Source: Sporosarcina sp. P13
Lineage (GTDB): Bacteria; Bacillota; Bacilli; Bacillales_A; Planococcaceae
Reading direction: 5' to 3'
DNA length: 64,000 bases
Assembly (NCBI RefSeq): GCF_002743055.1
Contig: NZ_PDYM01000015.1
Location: 1 to 64,000, forward strand
The notes under the pieces: model-generated
Databases searched by the model: none
What the model was told of the DNA's origin: nothing
The model's input: the letters and a program-made list of their open reading frames with translations, nothing else
Translations under genes and position numbers: made by a program
In this document: positions 1 to 9,018 of the stretch, in pieces
Layout: the number at the start of each line of letters is the position of its first letter
Numbering within the stretch: position 1 is the first letter of the stretch

Positions 1-876
1 GACCAAGAGATCATTGACCACATCGAACAGGAGAAAGAAAACTTTCCTATTCAAGTAATGTGCGAAGTGCTTAATGTGCCAAGAAGTACGTATTACCAGT
101 CATTCCGTAAAGTAAAATCTTCGTATGCCATCGAAAACGAAGCGATTTTAGCACGCATAAAAATCATTCATGTGGAAAGTAAAGGTCGCTATGGCGCACC
201 GAAGATCCATCATCTCTTAACGCAAGAAGGTTTTACTGCAAGCTTAAATCGTGTTCAGCGAATCATGAAAGAGGCAGAAATTCGTTCGACGATTGTAAAA
301 AAGTACCGCCCTACTTCCACCACTGGACAAGTTGAAGAACGTGAAAATCTGTTAGAACAGGATTTCGAAACAACGACAATCAATGAAAAATGGGTTGCAG
401 ATATTACGTATATTAACACGCTACGAGACGGCTGGTGTTACCTAGCTTCCGTTCTTGATTTACACACGAAGAAAATTATAGGCTATTCATTTTCAACATC
501 AATGACAACAGAACTCGTTCTACAAGCTTTATCGAACGCGGTCGATGTTCAACAACCAGATGATGAGTTGATTTTGCATACCGATTTAGGCAGCCAATAC
601 ACAAGTGAAGATTTTGAAAAAGCATTGGCAGACGCAAAAATCAAACAGTCTTTCAGCCGTAAAGGATGCCCGTATGACAATGCCTGCATCGAGTCTTTTC
701 ACGCGACTTTGAAGAAAGAAGAAGTGTATCAAACTACTTATATTGACTTTGAAACTGCGCGATTAGCCCTCTTTAGCTACATTGAATCGTGGTACAACCG
801 GAGACGGATTCACGGGGCTATTGACTATTTAACGCCCCAACAACTAGAAGATTCGTGCCGTAAAGAAGCAGCTTGA
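1..876 (+). CDS. IS3-family transposase OrfB (DDE integrase core), 5'-truncated by window edge
   Basis: This is the catalytic subunit of an IS3-family transposase, which cuts and joins element ends. The frame is open from base 1, so the ATG at 58 is internal. An HTH_21-like segment near residues 60-110 contains YGAPKIHHLL. It is followed by a retroviral-integrase core with EKWVADITYI (first Asp), HTDLGSQYTS (second Asp) and NACIESFHATLKKE (Glu), which are the full DDE set. The C-terminus WYNRRRIHGAIDYLTP is the usual IS3 ending. Nothing visible is broken, so activity depends on the unseen left end. In the family OrfB is normally made by frameshift from OrfA. Confidence 0.95.
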   Translation, partial: DQEIIDHIEQEKENFPIQVMCEVLNVPRSTYYQSFRKVKSSYAIENEAILARIKIIHVESKGRYGAPKIHHLLTQEGFTASLNRVQRIMKEAEIRSTIVKKYRPTSTTGQVEERENLLEQDFETTTINEKWVADITYINTLRDGWCYLASVLDLHTKKIIGYSFSTSMTTELVLQALSNAVDVQQPDDELILHTDLGSQYTSEDFEKALADAKIKQSFSRKGCPYDNACIESFHATLKKEEVYQTTYIDFETARLALFSYIESWYNRRRIHGAIDYLTPQQLEDSCRKEAA

Positions 877-880
877 ATGG

Positions 881-911
881 AAGAGTAAATTTGGATTCCC
901 AATTTACTCTT
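881..911. terminator. Hairpin after the IS transposase
   Basis: There are 11-bp perfect arms (AAGAGTAAATT and AATTTACTCTT) around a 9-nt loop, five bases after the transposase stop. The T-run is weak, so this may be a terminator or simply part of the IS end. Confidence 0.5.
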
Positions 912-929
912 CAAACACATTTTTTAGGA

Positions 930-1040
930 CGACATCCATGGGTTGTATTTCCTGTATCCAGCGAAAGCTGTCAAGTGCGGTCTTTCACTTGACTGGCTTC
1001 GCTGGATACAGGACGCTCCGTGAATGGATGCCGTTCTGAA
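930..1040. repeat. Long imperfect inverted repeat beside the IS
   Basis: CCTGTATCCAGCGAA at 951-965 is mirrored by TTCGCTGGATACAGG at 998-1012. Inner arms (GTCAAGTG/CACTTGAC) continue the pairing, and outer CATCCAT/ATGGATG extend it. The whole could fold as one hairpin of about 110 nt. It may be the non-coding right end of the IS or a separate palindromic element next to it. Confidence 0.7.
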
Positions 1041-1142
1041 ACGGACTTAACTTTTTTGTGTCCAGGTTATTGACGTAGATCCACCTTTACTATATATTTC
1101 TTCACAAAAGTATGTAAGAGACAAAATCACTTGAAGGTTATA

Positions 1143-2150
1143 TTAGTGTATTTTAGTAATTTCATCAAGACTTTTTCTAGGTGAAGCAGCTACTTTTAAG
1201 GTTTCAGGTAAGTAACCAACCGCAATCATCATAATCGGAATTTCTTTTTGTTCAATTCCCATATTCTTTTTGAGTCGATCAGCAACTCTATAATCTAAAG
1301 CTAAATTAAGCGCACAGCTTCCTATTCCAAGTGAATGAAGAGCGTAGATTATAGACATTGCAAACATACCTCCATCGATAAAAGCTTGATTTCTCTCACC
1401 AGCTCCAAAGAAATCTTCAGCATCGGTTGTGATTAACAATATTTTACTCGCTTTATCACCAAATCCCGCATTCCCATTTTGAAATGATAATGCCTGTTTT
1501 TGCTTATCCTTATTATCAAAAATATGCACAATTGATGATTGACGATTGCATACTGAAGGTGTTTTTTGTGCAATTTTTATAGCTTCCTTAATTAACTTAA
1601 CAGGCACTTCCTCAGATGAAAAGTCCCTAATACTATGCCTACTATTCGCAAAATTATTAAAGTCAATCGAGCTATTTTTTAGAATTTCAGACTTCTTTAC
1701 ATCTAAAACTCCACCTTCATTCGAGATAGATTTAGGGCCTAAAGAAATTCTTAATTTTTCCAATCTCTCATTCAAATCATTTAAACTATTATTATTTCTT
1801 AAATTAAATTCGTAATACAGATTTAAAGTATTTAATGTAATTTGCGATGTTTTATCCCATTTATATTTTTCTACATACTGCTCTAGGGAATCAATTAAAT
1901 ATAAAATTGCTTGTTCACCAAAACCAACTCTTGGATTTGGTAACGCTAATCCTTTTTCGATTTTATGATAGTAGAAAATTAATTCTGATCTATGTGTAGC
2001 CTTATTTCTTTTATTATCTTTTGTTGCAGAAAACTCGTTGAAAAACTTGTAATCATATAGGTAATTCCTCAGTAGTCGAATATTCGTTTTAAATATTTGA
2101 ATTCTCATGTGCAAAGATTTAGGTGTAATCCATTTAGCTATTCTTTTCAT
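1143..2150 (-). CDS. Nitroreductase-family protein in polysaccharide locus
   Basis: This is a flavin-dependent nitroreductase-fold protein of unknown substrate. An N-terminal part of about 165 residues has no fold I recognise. The nitroreductase domain follows, starting at SRHSIRDFSSEEVP and containing TPSVCNRQ (FMN-contact region), GFGDKASKILLITTD and GIGSCALNLAL. The ATG at 2150 is chosen because GGAGGAG lies five bases before it; the longer GTG start overlaps that site. It is the last gene of the minus-strand capsule cluster, 18 nt after the flippase. In many capsule loci such proteins travel with pyruvyltransferase-like genes, so a role in sugar decoration is possible but unproven. Confidence 0.8.
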   Translation of the reverse strand: MKRIAKWITPKSLHMRIQIFKTNIRLLRNYLYDYKFFNEFSATKDNKRNKATHRSELIFYYHKIEKGLALPNPRVGFGEQAILYLIDSLEQYVEKYKWDKTSQITLNTLNLYYEFNLRNNNSLNDLNERLEKLRISLGPKSISNEGGVLDVKKSEILKNSSIDFNNFANSRHSIRDFSSEEVPVKLIKEAIKIAQKTPSVCNRQSSIVHIFDNKDKQKQALSFQNGNAGFGDKASKILLITTDAEDFFGAGERNQAFIDGGMFAMSIIYALHSLGIGSCALNLALDYRVADRLKKNMGIEQKEIPIMMIAVGYLPETLKVAASPRKSLDEITKIH

Positions 2151-2168
2151 ATTCTCCTCCACAATACA

Positions 2169-3665
2169 TCACTTAGTTAATTTTGTTTTAATAGTTATTA
2201 GCAACTGTTTTTCAAAGGGATTCATAGAAATAAACCACATTAAGAGTAAAGTAATTATAGAATATATTAATCCGCTCGTAATTATCATTAATAAGCTTGC
2301 ATTAATATTTATAATATTAATCAATACAAAGGGAATACACACTGAAAAGATGATTTTAAATATTCCTATCCATAATACTTTGACGTTAATATTCAGTTTC
2401 AAATAGTAATACGCATTCATTATAATTATATTTCCTATTACTAGAGATCCCGCTGTAACTAATGCTACTCCAACTCCCCCATACTTATCCGCTATGAATA
2501 TACTAGTTACTATGTTAATAAGAGAAATAACTAAATATAAAACCGATCTAAAAGCATGCATGTTTTTCGCCTGTAAAATTGATATACCCACATTCTGAGA
2601 CAGTATAACGGCTAATGGTGTCATTATAATTAGGACAATATAATATCCATCTAAATAATCAATTCCAACCCATAATGTAAGAAATTGTTTTCCAATCAAA
2701 AGAAATCCACCTAATATAAAAAACAATATATGCGCCTGAATCCTGCCAACCTTTATAAATAAATCAGAAAACTCTTTAGAGGTAGCACCTTTCATTTCCA
2801 TAATTGATACCTTAGGTAAAAATAACCCACTAATTGCCGTTGAAATAGACATATATATCATAATGAATTGCATAGCAATAGCATATATTGCAACTTGATT
2901 TGCGCCCGTGACTGATCCTAAGATGATTTGATCTGTACTCCAATAAATCTTATCTATAATTGCATTTAAAAAAATAAAACTCGAGTAAATTAAAACTTCT
3001 TTTAATAATCGTTTGTTAAAGTATCTGAATTGCACTCTTACTTTCAATCTTCTAAAACAATAAACTACATTAATTAAAAGAAATATGATGTTAATTAATG
3101 AACTTATTATTACCATCATTACAGAGCCATACCCCATAAATAACAGTGGAATGGTAATTAGCGGAATAATTACCGTTCTAACAATTCCAGCCACTTTCAT
3201 AAAAACAAACTTTTCATGTGCTTGGATTAATGCTCCAAACACGCTCAATGGAAAAGAAATGGAGAAATTAGCAATAAGTATAATAGATATCTGTTTAGCC
3301 AGTAATAGTTCATTAGCCTTTAAACTGTCACTAAATAATAAGTCTATTTGAAAGTACATTACAACGCCAATAATTCCAACAACTGCTCCTAAAATAGTAA
3401 ATAAGATTAAAAACATACCAGTTAATCTAGACTCTTCCTGTTGATCATTACCAGCTCTAGTTCGAGCCACATAGCGAACAATTGCATTTCCTAATCCCAT
3501 ATCTAAAATCGTTAAATACCCTACAAATGCTGCCATTAAAGAGTACACGCCATACTCTGCCTGACCAAGTGTTCTAATCATTATGGGAGTATAAACTAAC
3601 GAAATTACAACAGAAAGTATCAAAGCAAGGTAAGATAGAAGTGCACCCATCTTAATTTGACTCAT
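2169..3665 (-). CDS. Wzx-type polysaccharide flippase (MOP superfamily)
   Basis: This integral membrane protein has about 12-14 hydrophobic segments and is expected to flip undecaprenyl-linked repeat units across the membrane. The N-terminus YTPIMIRTLGQAEYGVYSL is the typical start of the polysaccharide biosynthesis/MATE-like family. The ATG at 3665 (MSQIKM) is preferred over an upstream in-frame GTG. The longer start would place a TATAAT element inside the gene, and the MSQ start has an AAGG 11 nt upstream. It lies between the pyruvyltransferase-like and nitroreductase-like genes. The coding sequence is very AT-rich, like the rest of the distal cluster. Confidence 0.9.
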   Translation of the reverse strand: MSQIKMGALLSYLALILSVVISLVYTPIMIRTLGQAEYGVYSLMAAFVGYLTILDMGLGNAIVRYVARTRAGNDQQEESRLTGMFLILFTILGAVVGIIGVVMYFQIDLLFSDSLKANELLLAKQISIILIANFSISFPLSVFGALIQAHEKFVFMKVAGIVRTVIIPLITIPLLFMGYGSVMMVIISSLINIIFLLINVVYCFRRLKVRVQFRYFNKRLLKEVLIYSSFIFLNAIIDKIYWSTDQIILGSVTGANQVAIYAIAMQFIMIYMSISTAISGLFLPKVSIMEMKGATSKEFSDLFIKVGRIQAHILFFILGGFLLIGKQFLTLWVGIDYLDGYYIVLIIMTPLAVILSQNVGISILQAKNMHAFRSVLYLVISLINIVTSIFIADKYGGVGVALVTAGSLVIGNIIIMNAYYYLKLNINVKVLWIGIFKIIFSVCIPFVLINIININASLLMIITSGLIYSIITLLLMWFISMNPFEKQLLITIKTKLTK

Positions 3666-3912
3666 TAACAACACAACCTTAGTATTATATACACTACTTA
3701 ACACTGATACTTTGTCAACTATTCAAAAATCTGGATATTCCATTATTATATTATAGTGTTGACTAATTCTCATGGAACTAATCTATAATTTGAATTAAGT
3801 TAGGATTCATTTGCTTTTATTATTTCATTTAAAAAGGTTGAGTTTTATGTATTAATTATCTTTTTAAATTACTTTTTCTAACTAATATCTTATTAATTAT
3901 GTTAGTAACTTT

Positions 3913-5055
3913 TCAAATGAAAGACTGTTTAAGTAACAATAATGATTTATTTCTTTCTTCCACCAATATCTCTCTTATCTCACTAAAATCTAAACTCATT
4001 ATCTCTGATGGCTTTTCCCTTATTAATTCGAGTTGTCTACTTTCCAAGTTAAACGTTCGCAAAAGCGTTTCAATTCTTGAATACATTGATGGACCAATTT
4101 CTTTTCTCTTAAATACAATAAAAGGGGTTTCTAATACAATCGAAAAGACAACACCATGGAAGGAATCGGTAAGAAAAATTGAAGCAGAATTAATATAATC
4201 AATGAAATTACTAGGGTTGGCTTTATACTGATCAATATCTTTATAATTTTCAAGATGAATAATCTCGAAATTATATTTTTTGGATATACTATTTATTAAA
4301 TCAGTGGTTTTAGATGACATTTCACCTAAAAAATAAGTCAGTATAAATTCCTTGGCTGGTTTATTTTTATTGGGTTCTGCAATAGAAAGCCATCTTTCTC
4401 TTGTCAATAGCATTGTAGGATCTAGTACTAAATGTGCTTTTCTCCCTGTCAATTCTTGTACGATTTCAGCTCCAACCTGTTCTCTAACAAGAATACTTTT
4501 CATTCCATTTAAGCCGTTTTTAACTCTTGGTATATAGTTACTTGGTATTTTATTTATTCCAAAACTGGCAGCATAAGAAAGCCGTTTTTCTTTTGGAGCA
4601 AATGTTAAATATTCGATTGCCGGAAGAATTTTCTCATGGGATTGATAATTTGGATTCCAAACCTGATCACTACCAACAACAAAATAGTCATATTTACTTT
4701 CTAAACCTTCAGGAATATCATCACTTGATATTATTTCTGTTGTTTCTTTAATGTATTTTTGTGTAAAATCTTTAAACTCAGGAATACGACTTTGTACGGC
4801 AAAGTTTCTTTTCTTTGCAGAAACTTTATTTGAAACCTTCATCTTTAATTCCTTTAGATTTATATTTTTCAAACGACAAATCCTCTTAATATTTCTAATC
4901 ATCTTATTCTCATTCGTAATAAGAGGTGCTTCATGATGAAGAATTGTTTCTACGTCGTAGCCTTGCTGTTTTATTATTTCTTGTAACGCAAAATTTTGTA
5001 ATCTATTACCGTAATTAAAATATCCATTCAGAGTTATTATAGCTACCTTCTTCAA
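3913..5055 (-). CDS. Polysaccharide pyruvyl transferase family protein
   Basis: The family moves pyruvate (or related groups) from PEP onto polysaccharide sugars. N-terminal VAIITLNGYFNYGNRLQNFAL and the mid-protein YDYFVVGSDQVWNP are hallmark segments of the family. The C-terminal TDSFHGVVFSIV is its usual donor-side motif. The start is a TTG at 5055 with AGGGG nine bases upstream; no ATG is better placed. It lies inside the capsule cluster, so it more likely modifies capsule than the SLH-binding wall polymer (that enzyme, CsaB, is a more distant relative). A cytosolic location is likely because no signal peptide is seen. Confidence 0.85.
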   Translation of the reverse strand: MKKVAIITLNGYFNYGNRLQNFALQEIIKQQGYDVETILHHEAPLITNENKMIRNIKRICRLKNINLKELKMKVSNKVSAKKRNFAVQSRIPEFKDFTQKYIKETTEIISSDDIPEGLESKYDYFVVGSDQVWNPNYQSHEKILPAIEYLTFAPKEKRLSYAASFGINKIPSNYIPRVKNGLNGMKSILVREQVGAEIVQELTGRKAHLVLDPTMLLTRERWLSIAEPNKNKPAKEFILTYFLGEMSSKTTDLINSISKKYNFEIIHLENYKDIDQYKANPSNFIDYINSASIFLTDSFHGVVFSIVLETPFIVFKRKEIGPSMYSRIETLLRTFNLESRQLELIREKPSEIMSLDFSEIREILVEERNKSLLLLKQSFI

Positions 5056-5731
5056 TATTAAAAGCCCCTAACTGATATAATTTCATAAAGCCTATCTTTT
5101 AAATACGAAATTCTCATTAAATTATCGCTCGTTCCTTATAGACTTTATTCCCCCATCTTGAGTTGAATAAAAAATAACCACATCGATTACACACAAGCCA
5201 ACCTCAATCAACTATTAATTAGCGTTCCAAATGAACTAAACAATATTTTCCAAACATGAATATGTTTTAATTGCGTGATAAACAAGGACCTTAAATTCTT
5301 TAAATACTACCATCTATTGAATTCTTCTATCCTTGTCAAATGGTTTAGCAAAGAAAGATGTATTTTTCAAAATCATTATACACAAGATTGCAATCACAAT
5401 TACAAAATGTTGCAACTTAATATGGAGCATCTGCGGGCATAATACTACGCCAGAAGGTTGCTCACTACACCTATTCTGTTGTTTTCACATTTTCATTTTT
5501 TCTATTCAAAGCAAAAACAGGAAATTAAAACAATCAGAAATCATTATGTAACACTAGTGAATTGAAATAGATAAATTAATTTTATATCAGTGCGATAATT
5601 AGACTAAAACGCATTTGACTATAAGTTAATCTTGATAGATTTAAATTTGGTAAAAACAAGAATAAAATATAAAATATAAAAGAAATTTGCATTATAAATA
5701 AAAGCATCTACAGAACTAATTAGTATAAAGA
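5056..5731. other. AT-rich gap without a convincing gene
   Basis: About 680 bases between the polymerase and the pyruvyltransferase. Short ORFs exist on both strands, but none has a ribosome site or a recognisable product. A minus-strand stretch around 5318-5470 is open and could be a decayed gene end, but I cannot assign it. The base composition matches the AT-rich flanks. Confidence 0.6.
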
Positions 5732-6763
5732 TTAATATAAAAAAAATCCCTCTTTTTTACTTTTTAAAAATGACCACATGATAAATAAAACATACGTCAG
5801 AAAGCCAATAATACCAAAATTAATTAACATTAAAACAAATGCATTGCTATAGTTCGCTAAGTTATAAGCTTTGAAGTAATTTGAAAGTTGGCCAAAACCC
5901 ACCCCTATAATTTGATTAAAGGTTGGAATTAGTTCGAAGTATTCTAAATACCCTGCGACTCTAATCTGGCTTCGATCCTGTATATTCACTGTTTTATCTA
6001 TATTAAATTGCATAAGCCATTCTAAATCAAAATATTTAATAGCTATAACGTAAAACAAAAATAATATAATAATAGTTAATATTAATAACTTTACCTTTCT
6101 ATTTAAAACCGTATAAAGTATTAGTATTATTCCTCCACCTACTATACCAAGGGTAGATGTTGATAATATTAAAACACTATAAAAAAATAATACCAAAAGA
6201 TATTTTTGATAATTTAATAATAATCCTATAACCGGAAGTAAGTATATTGCTAAATATGAAGGCTCAGAAAAGAATGAATTAGGTCTCATATAAGATTTTG
6301 ACCAACTATTTTCTTCAATTAAACTTTTAAATAATACACCATTATGCGGTATTCCACCTACTGCGACAATTGACAACTGATAAAAAAGAAAGGCAGATAT
6401 TATTAGCGAAATAAATGTAATAACTTTCAAAAATGTTTTCAATTCAAAGAAATGAATATGTTGCATAATAAGAAAGCAAACCAACATGGCAATTGTAATA
6501 CTCCAAATAATTGATTCTGTACCTAATCGTTCTGATAATGAAAAAAATGCTATTATAGACAAAGCTGAATGTATAGACAACATAATTAATAGTGGTACAA
6601 AAAAAACTATTTTTTTACTAACAATTATGCATAAAACTGCTCCAAGAAACAAAATCATTATACCTAAAGATATAGGTCCGATGAATTTATACGGTGATAG
6701 TATTGGGAAAAGACATACAGTAATAGCTGAAATATAGCTGGTAATTTTATTTATATTACTCAA
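5732..6763 (-). CDS. O-antigen/capsule polymerase-like membrane protein (Wzy-like)
   Basis: This is a multi-pass protein of roughly ten hydrophobic segments. A large outward loop around residues 135-175 contains SYMRPNSFFSEPSYLAIYLLP, and the arrangement FFSEPSYLA is typical of Wzy/O-antigen ligase-like polymerases. In the Wzx/Wzy pathway such a protein joins repeat units on the outer face. The start is uncertain: TTG at 6763 is nine bases after the upstream gene's stop with no good Shine-Dalgarno, so coupling to the upstream glycosyltransferase is likely. Confidence 0.8.
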   Translation of the reverse strand: MSNINKITSYISAITVCLFPILSPYKFIGPISLGIMILFLGAVLCIIVSKKIVFFVPLLIMLSIHSALSIIAFFSLSERLGTESIIWSITIAMLVCFLIMQHIHFFELKTFLKVITFISLIISAFLFYQLSIVAVGGIPHNGVLFKSLIEENSWSKSYMRPNSFFSEPSYLAIYLLPVIGLLLNYQKYLLVLFFYSVLILSTSTLGIVGGGIILILYTVLNRKVKLLILTIIILFLFYVIAIKYFDLEWLMQFNIDKTVNIQDRSQIRVAGYLEYFELIPTFNQIIGVGFGQLSNYFKAYNLANYSNAFVLMLINFGIIGFLTYVLFIMWSFLKSKKEGFFLY

Positions 6764-6771
6764 TTTATTAT

Positions 6772-7770
6772 TTATTTGAAATCATTCCTTTTATACGTGT
6801 AGAGAGAATATAAGATCCATATGAGGTAAACATTAGAGTATCTAATTAAAATAACTTTTAATTTATTTTTCTTCGTGCCAAAAACTTTATTATTGTATTT
6901 AAATACCTTTTGGGAATGCTTATTTTCTTTTATTTCTTGTAATCTCTTTACTTTTATAGAAGTTTTTTCATTTGAACGCACTATATTAGTAACAGCACTA
7001 AAAATATTGGACTCAAAGTATCGATATAATAAATCTTCTAGTTCATTATCGTAATATATTTCTTTAAATGAATCTTCAATTTTAGTAGATAGTAAGGATA
7101 TTTGTTTGAAACGGTTTATGTCAAATTTTCTTGTCGCAGAACCTAATCTCTCTTCCACTTTATATAAATACTCAGGAATTATACCCACGTTTTTCTTGGT
7201 TTTAATAAGGGAGTATATTGTAAATAAAAAATCTTCTCCATAATGCAAATCCGTCTCAAATTTTATATTGTACCTTTTTAGTAAGCTTAATTTAAAAAGT
7301 ATTCCCGATGCGGTTCTAGCCCTTTTTCCTTCAATCATATGTTTTAAGCATATTTCAGATCGTTCAATGTGTGTTTTTTTAGACATATCTTTTTGTCTAT
7401 CGTTACTTAAAAAACAGAAAACCAAATCATTTTTTTCACTTTCTGCTATGGAATACATTTCCTCTAGCGTTGTATTATTTATATAATCGTCACCATCTAC
7501 AAAAGTAATATACTCACCAGTTGCTATTTCAATACCTCTATTCCTTGCTGAACTAACACCAGAATTTTCTTGATTAATAGCAATAATTCTATAATCCTCT
7601 TTTTGATATTTATTTATTATCTTCGCTGAATTATCAGAGGAACCATCATTGACAATAATAATTTCGATTTCTTTAAGGTTTTGATTTATTACTGATTTGA
7701 TGCAACGTTCAATATATTGTTCTAGATTGTAAACTGGTATCACTACACTTACTTTGATATTATCATTCAT
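6772..7770 (-). CDS. Family 2 glycosyltransferase
   Basis: A GT-A fold inverting glycosyltransferase that adds one sugar to the lipid-linked repeat. VSVVIPVYNLEQYIERC opens the nucleotide-binding half. IIIVNDGSSDNS and the DXD-type ITFVDGDDYI follow, with NSGVSSARNRGIE between them. The C-terminal third is basic and has no clear domain. The ATG at 7770 is preceded by GGGGGGGA and overlaps the 3' end of the upstream gene by eight bases, indicating translational coupling. Confidence 0.92.
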   Translation of the reverse strand: MNDNIKVSVVIPVYNLEQYIERCIKSVINQNLKEIEIIIVNDGSSDNSAKIINKYQKEDYRIIAINQENSGVSSARNRGIEIATGEYITFVDGDDYINNTTLEEMYSIAESEKNDLVFCFLSNDRQKDMSKKTHIERSEICLKHMIEGKRARTASGILFKLSLLKRYNIKFETDLHYGEDFLFTIYSLIKTKKNVGIIPEYLYKVEERLGSATRKFDINRFKQISLLSTKIEDSFKEIYYDNELEDLLYRYFESNIFSAVTNIVRSNEKTSIKVKRLQEIKENKHSQKVFKYNNKVFGTKKNKLKVILIRYSNVYLIWILYSLYTYKRNDFK

Positions 7771-8959
7771 TAAATTTATCCCCCCCCACTTTCCTTAGTA
7801 AATCATTTGCTATGGAAACTGGCGAAAGTTCGTCTAATACTTCATTCTTAACCTCTGAAAATTTTCTGCTTTTAATTTCATTAATTGCTTTGATAATATC
7901 TTCTCTATTGTTTTCACAGAAAACAAACCGTTTATACTTTTCAAAAAAACTTTTAATTTTTTTTGATTCTCCATCTAATATAAATAATATAGGCTTTTTT
8001 GTACCTGAGTAATAATAAACTTTAGCAGGTATTTGAGTTCCATTTGTATTACATAAGTGGATGAATACATCTGTTTTCTTTTCAAGTTCATTGAGTTCCT
8101 TAATTGAAATCCTACCACTAATATCTATATCTGTTTTTTTAGTGAGTGGTTTATCTGAATTACCACGTATCGTCAATTTTGTTTTTGATTTAATTGCAGC
8201 ATTATACAATGGTTTTAAATTTCTTACTTTAGAGTTATAGTCTCCAAAATAGCCAAAAATCATATCATTTCCATTCACGTTACGTGGTAAAGTATCATCT
8301 AAGGTGAAATATGGTATAAGGATATAGTCAATTTTATCTTGATACTTTGGAAAGAGTTCTTTTTGTTTGTCAGCAGTAAAAGGGGATACATAAATAACTT
8401 TATCTGCTGCGCTTATTAATCTTTCCTCTTCATTGTAAAATCTTTTGTTAAACAACTTGCTGTTTCTAGTTATATCAATGTACATGGGATCTCCCCATAT
8501 TTGAATCCATTTTCCGTACAAAACTTTTTTCTTTTCGATAAGTAATTTAGCAAAAAGATGTGAATGTTTAGGGTCAGAGGAAGAAATTATTAAATCATAA
8601 TATTCATCACTAGAAAAACTATCCACATTTTTAATCCATGATTTCTGAGGTCCATATAAAGAAAAGCTATTATATGCCTTCCTTAAAACTTTTTTCAAAT
8701 TATTAAACACTACTCTTTTTGAACCTATTCTCTTACTACTTAATGCATTAAATGATGAGCTAATATTTAATTCCTCAACTTCTAGTGTATTAGGTAATTC
8801 AAATCCGTTATCTGATGCAATATGCCCATCGGGTAATTTTGATGTAATAACTTTCACACTGTTTCCAGCCTCTATTAAACCTTTAATATATGCAATATTC
8901 ATCATAGTTACTGAAGTATTTGACTTAATTGCTTGCCCAGCTATAAATAGAATTTTCAT
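7763..8959 (-). CDS. Glycosyltransferase, GT4-like (GT-B fold)
   Basis: This predicted cytosolic glycosyltransferase has the two-domain GT-B layout. The N-terminal domain begins MKILFIAGQAIKSNTSVTMM. The C-terminal half contains FGYFGDYNSKVRNLKPLYNA and VFIHLCNTNGTQIPAKVYYY, which corresponds to the family's donor-binding region. The classic EGFGLP-type motif is replaced by the GTQIPAKVYYY segment, as in several capsule enzymes that act on short lists of cells. The donor and acceptor are unknown. It overlaps the next gene by eight bases. Confidence 0.8.
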   Translation of the reverse strand: MKILFIAGQAIKSNTSVTMMNIAYIKGLIEAGNSVKVITSKLPDGHIASDNGFELPNTLEVEELNISSSFNALSSKRIGSKRVVFNNLKKVLRKAYNSFSLYGPQKSWIKNVDSFSSDEYYDLIISSSDPKHSHLFAKLLIEKKKVLYGKWIQIWGDPMYIDITRNSKLFNKRFYNEEERLISAADKVIYVSPFTADKQKELFPKYQDKIDYILIPYFTLDDTLPRNVNGNDMIFGYFGDYNSKVRNLKPLYNAAIKSKTKLTIRGNSDKPLTKKTDIDISGRISIKELNELEKKTDVFIHLCNTNGTQIPAKVYYYSGTKKPILFILDGESKKIKSFFEKYKRFVFCENNREDIIKAINEIKSRKFSEVKNEVLDELSPVSIANDLLRKVGGDKFNE

Positions 8960-9018
8960 TTTCCATCCCTACTTGTAGATTAATATTTTATGTAAATATA
9001 TTTTGATGTGCATAACCT

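Larger units (their letters stand above)
1..1066 (+). mobile_element. IS3-family insertion sequence, 3' part only
   Basis: The window opens inside an insertion sequence. The DDE transposase subunit runs off the left edge, so the left terminal repeat and the first ORF are outside. The right end is not sharply visible. A GTGTCCA motif at 1059-1065 resembles the tips of IS150-type IS3 elements, and is used here as a tentative boundary. Two hairpins (881-911 and about 930-1040) lie between the transposase stop and this point. Confidence 0.55.

Noticed and set aside
3684..3718. Promoter TTGACA...TATAAT before the flippase
   Set aside because: Both hexamers are perfect but 23 bp apart, too far for a SigA promoter. 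The -10 alone could still work with another -35.
5333..5551. 72-codon plus-strand ORF in the capsule gap
   Set aside because: No ribosome site, no recognisable product, and composition typical of non-coding AT-rich DNA.
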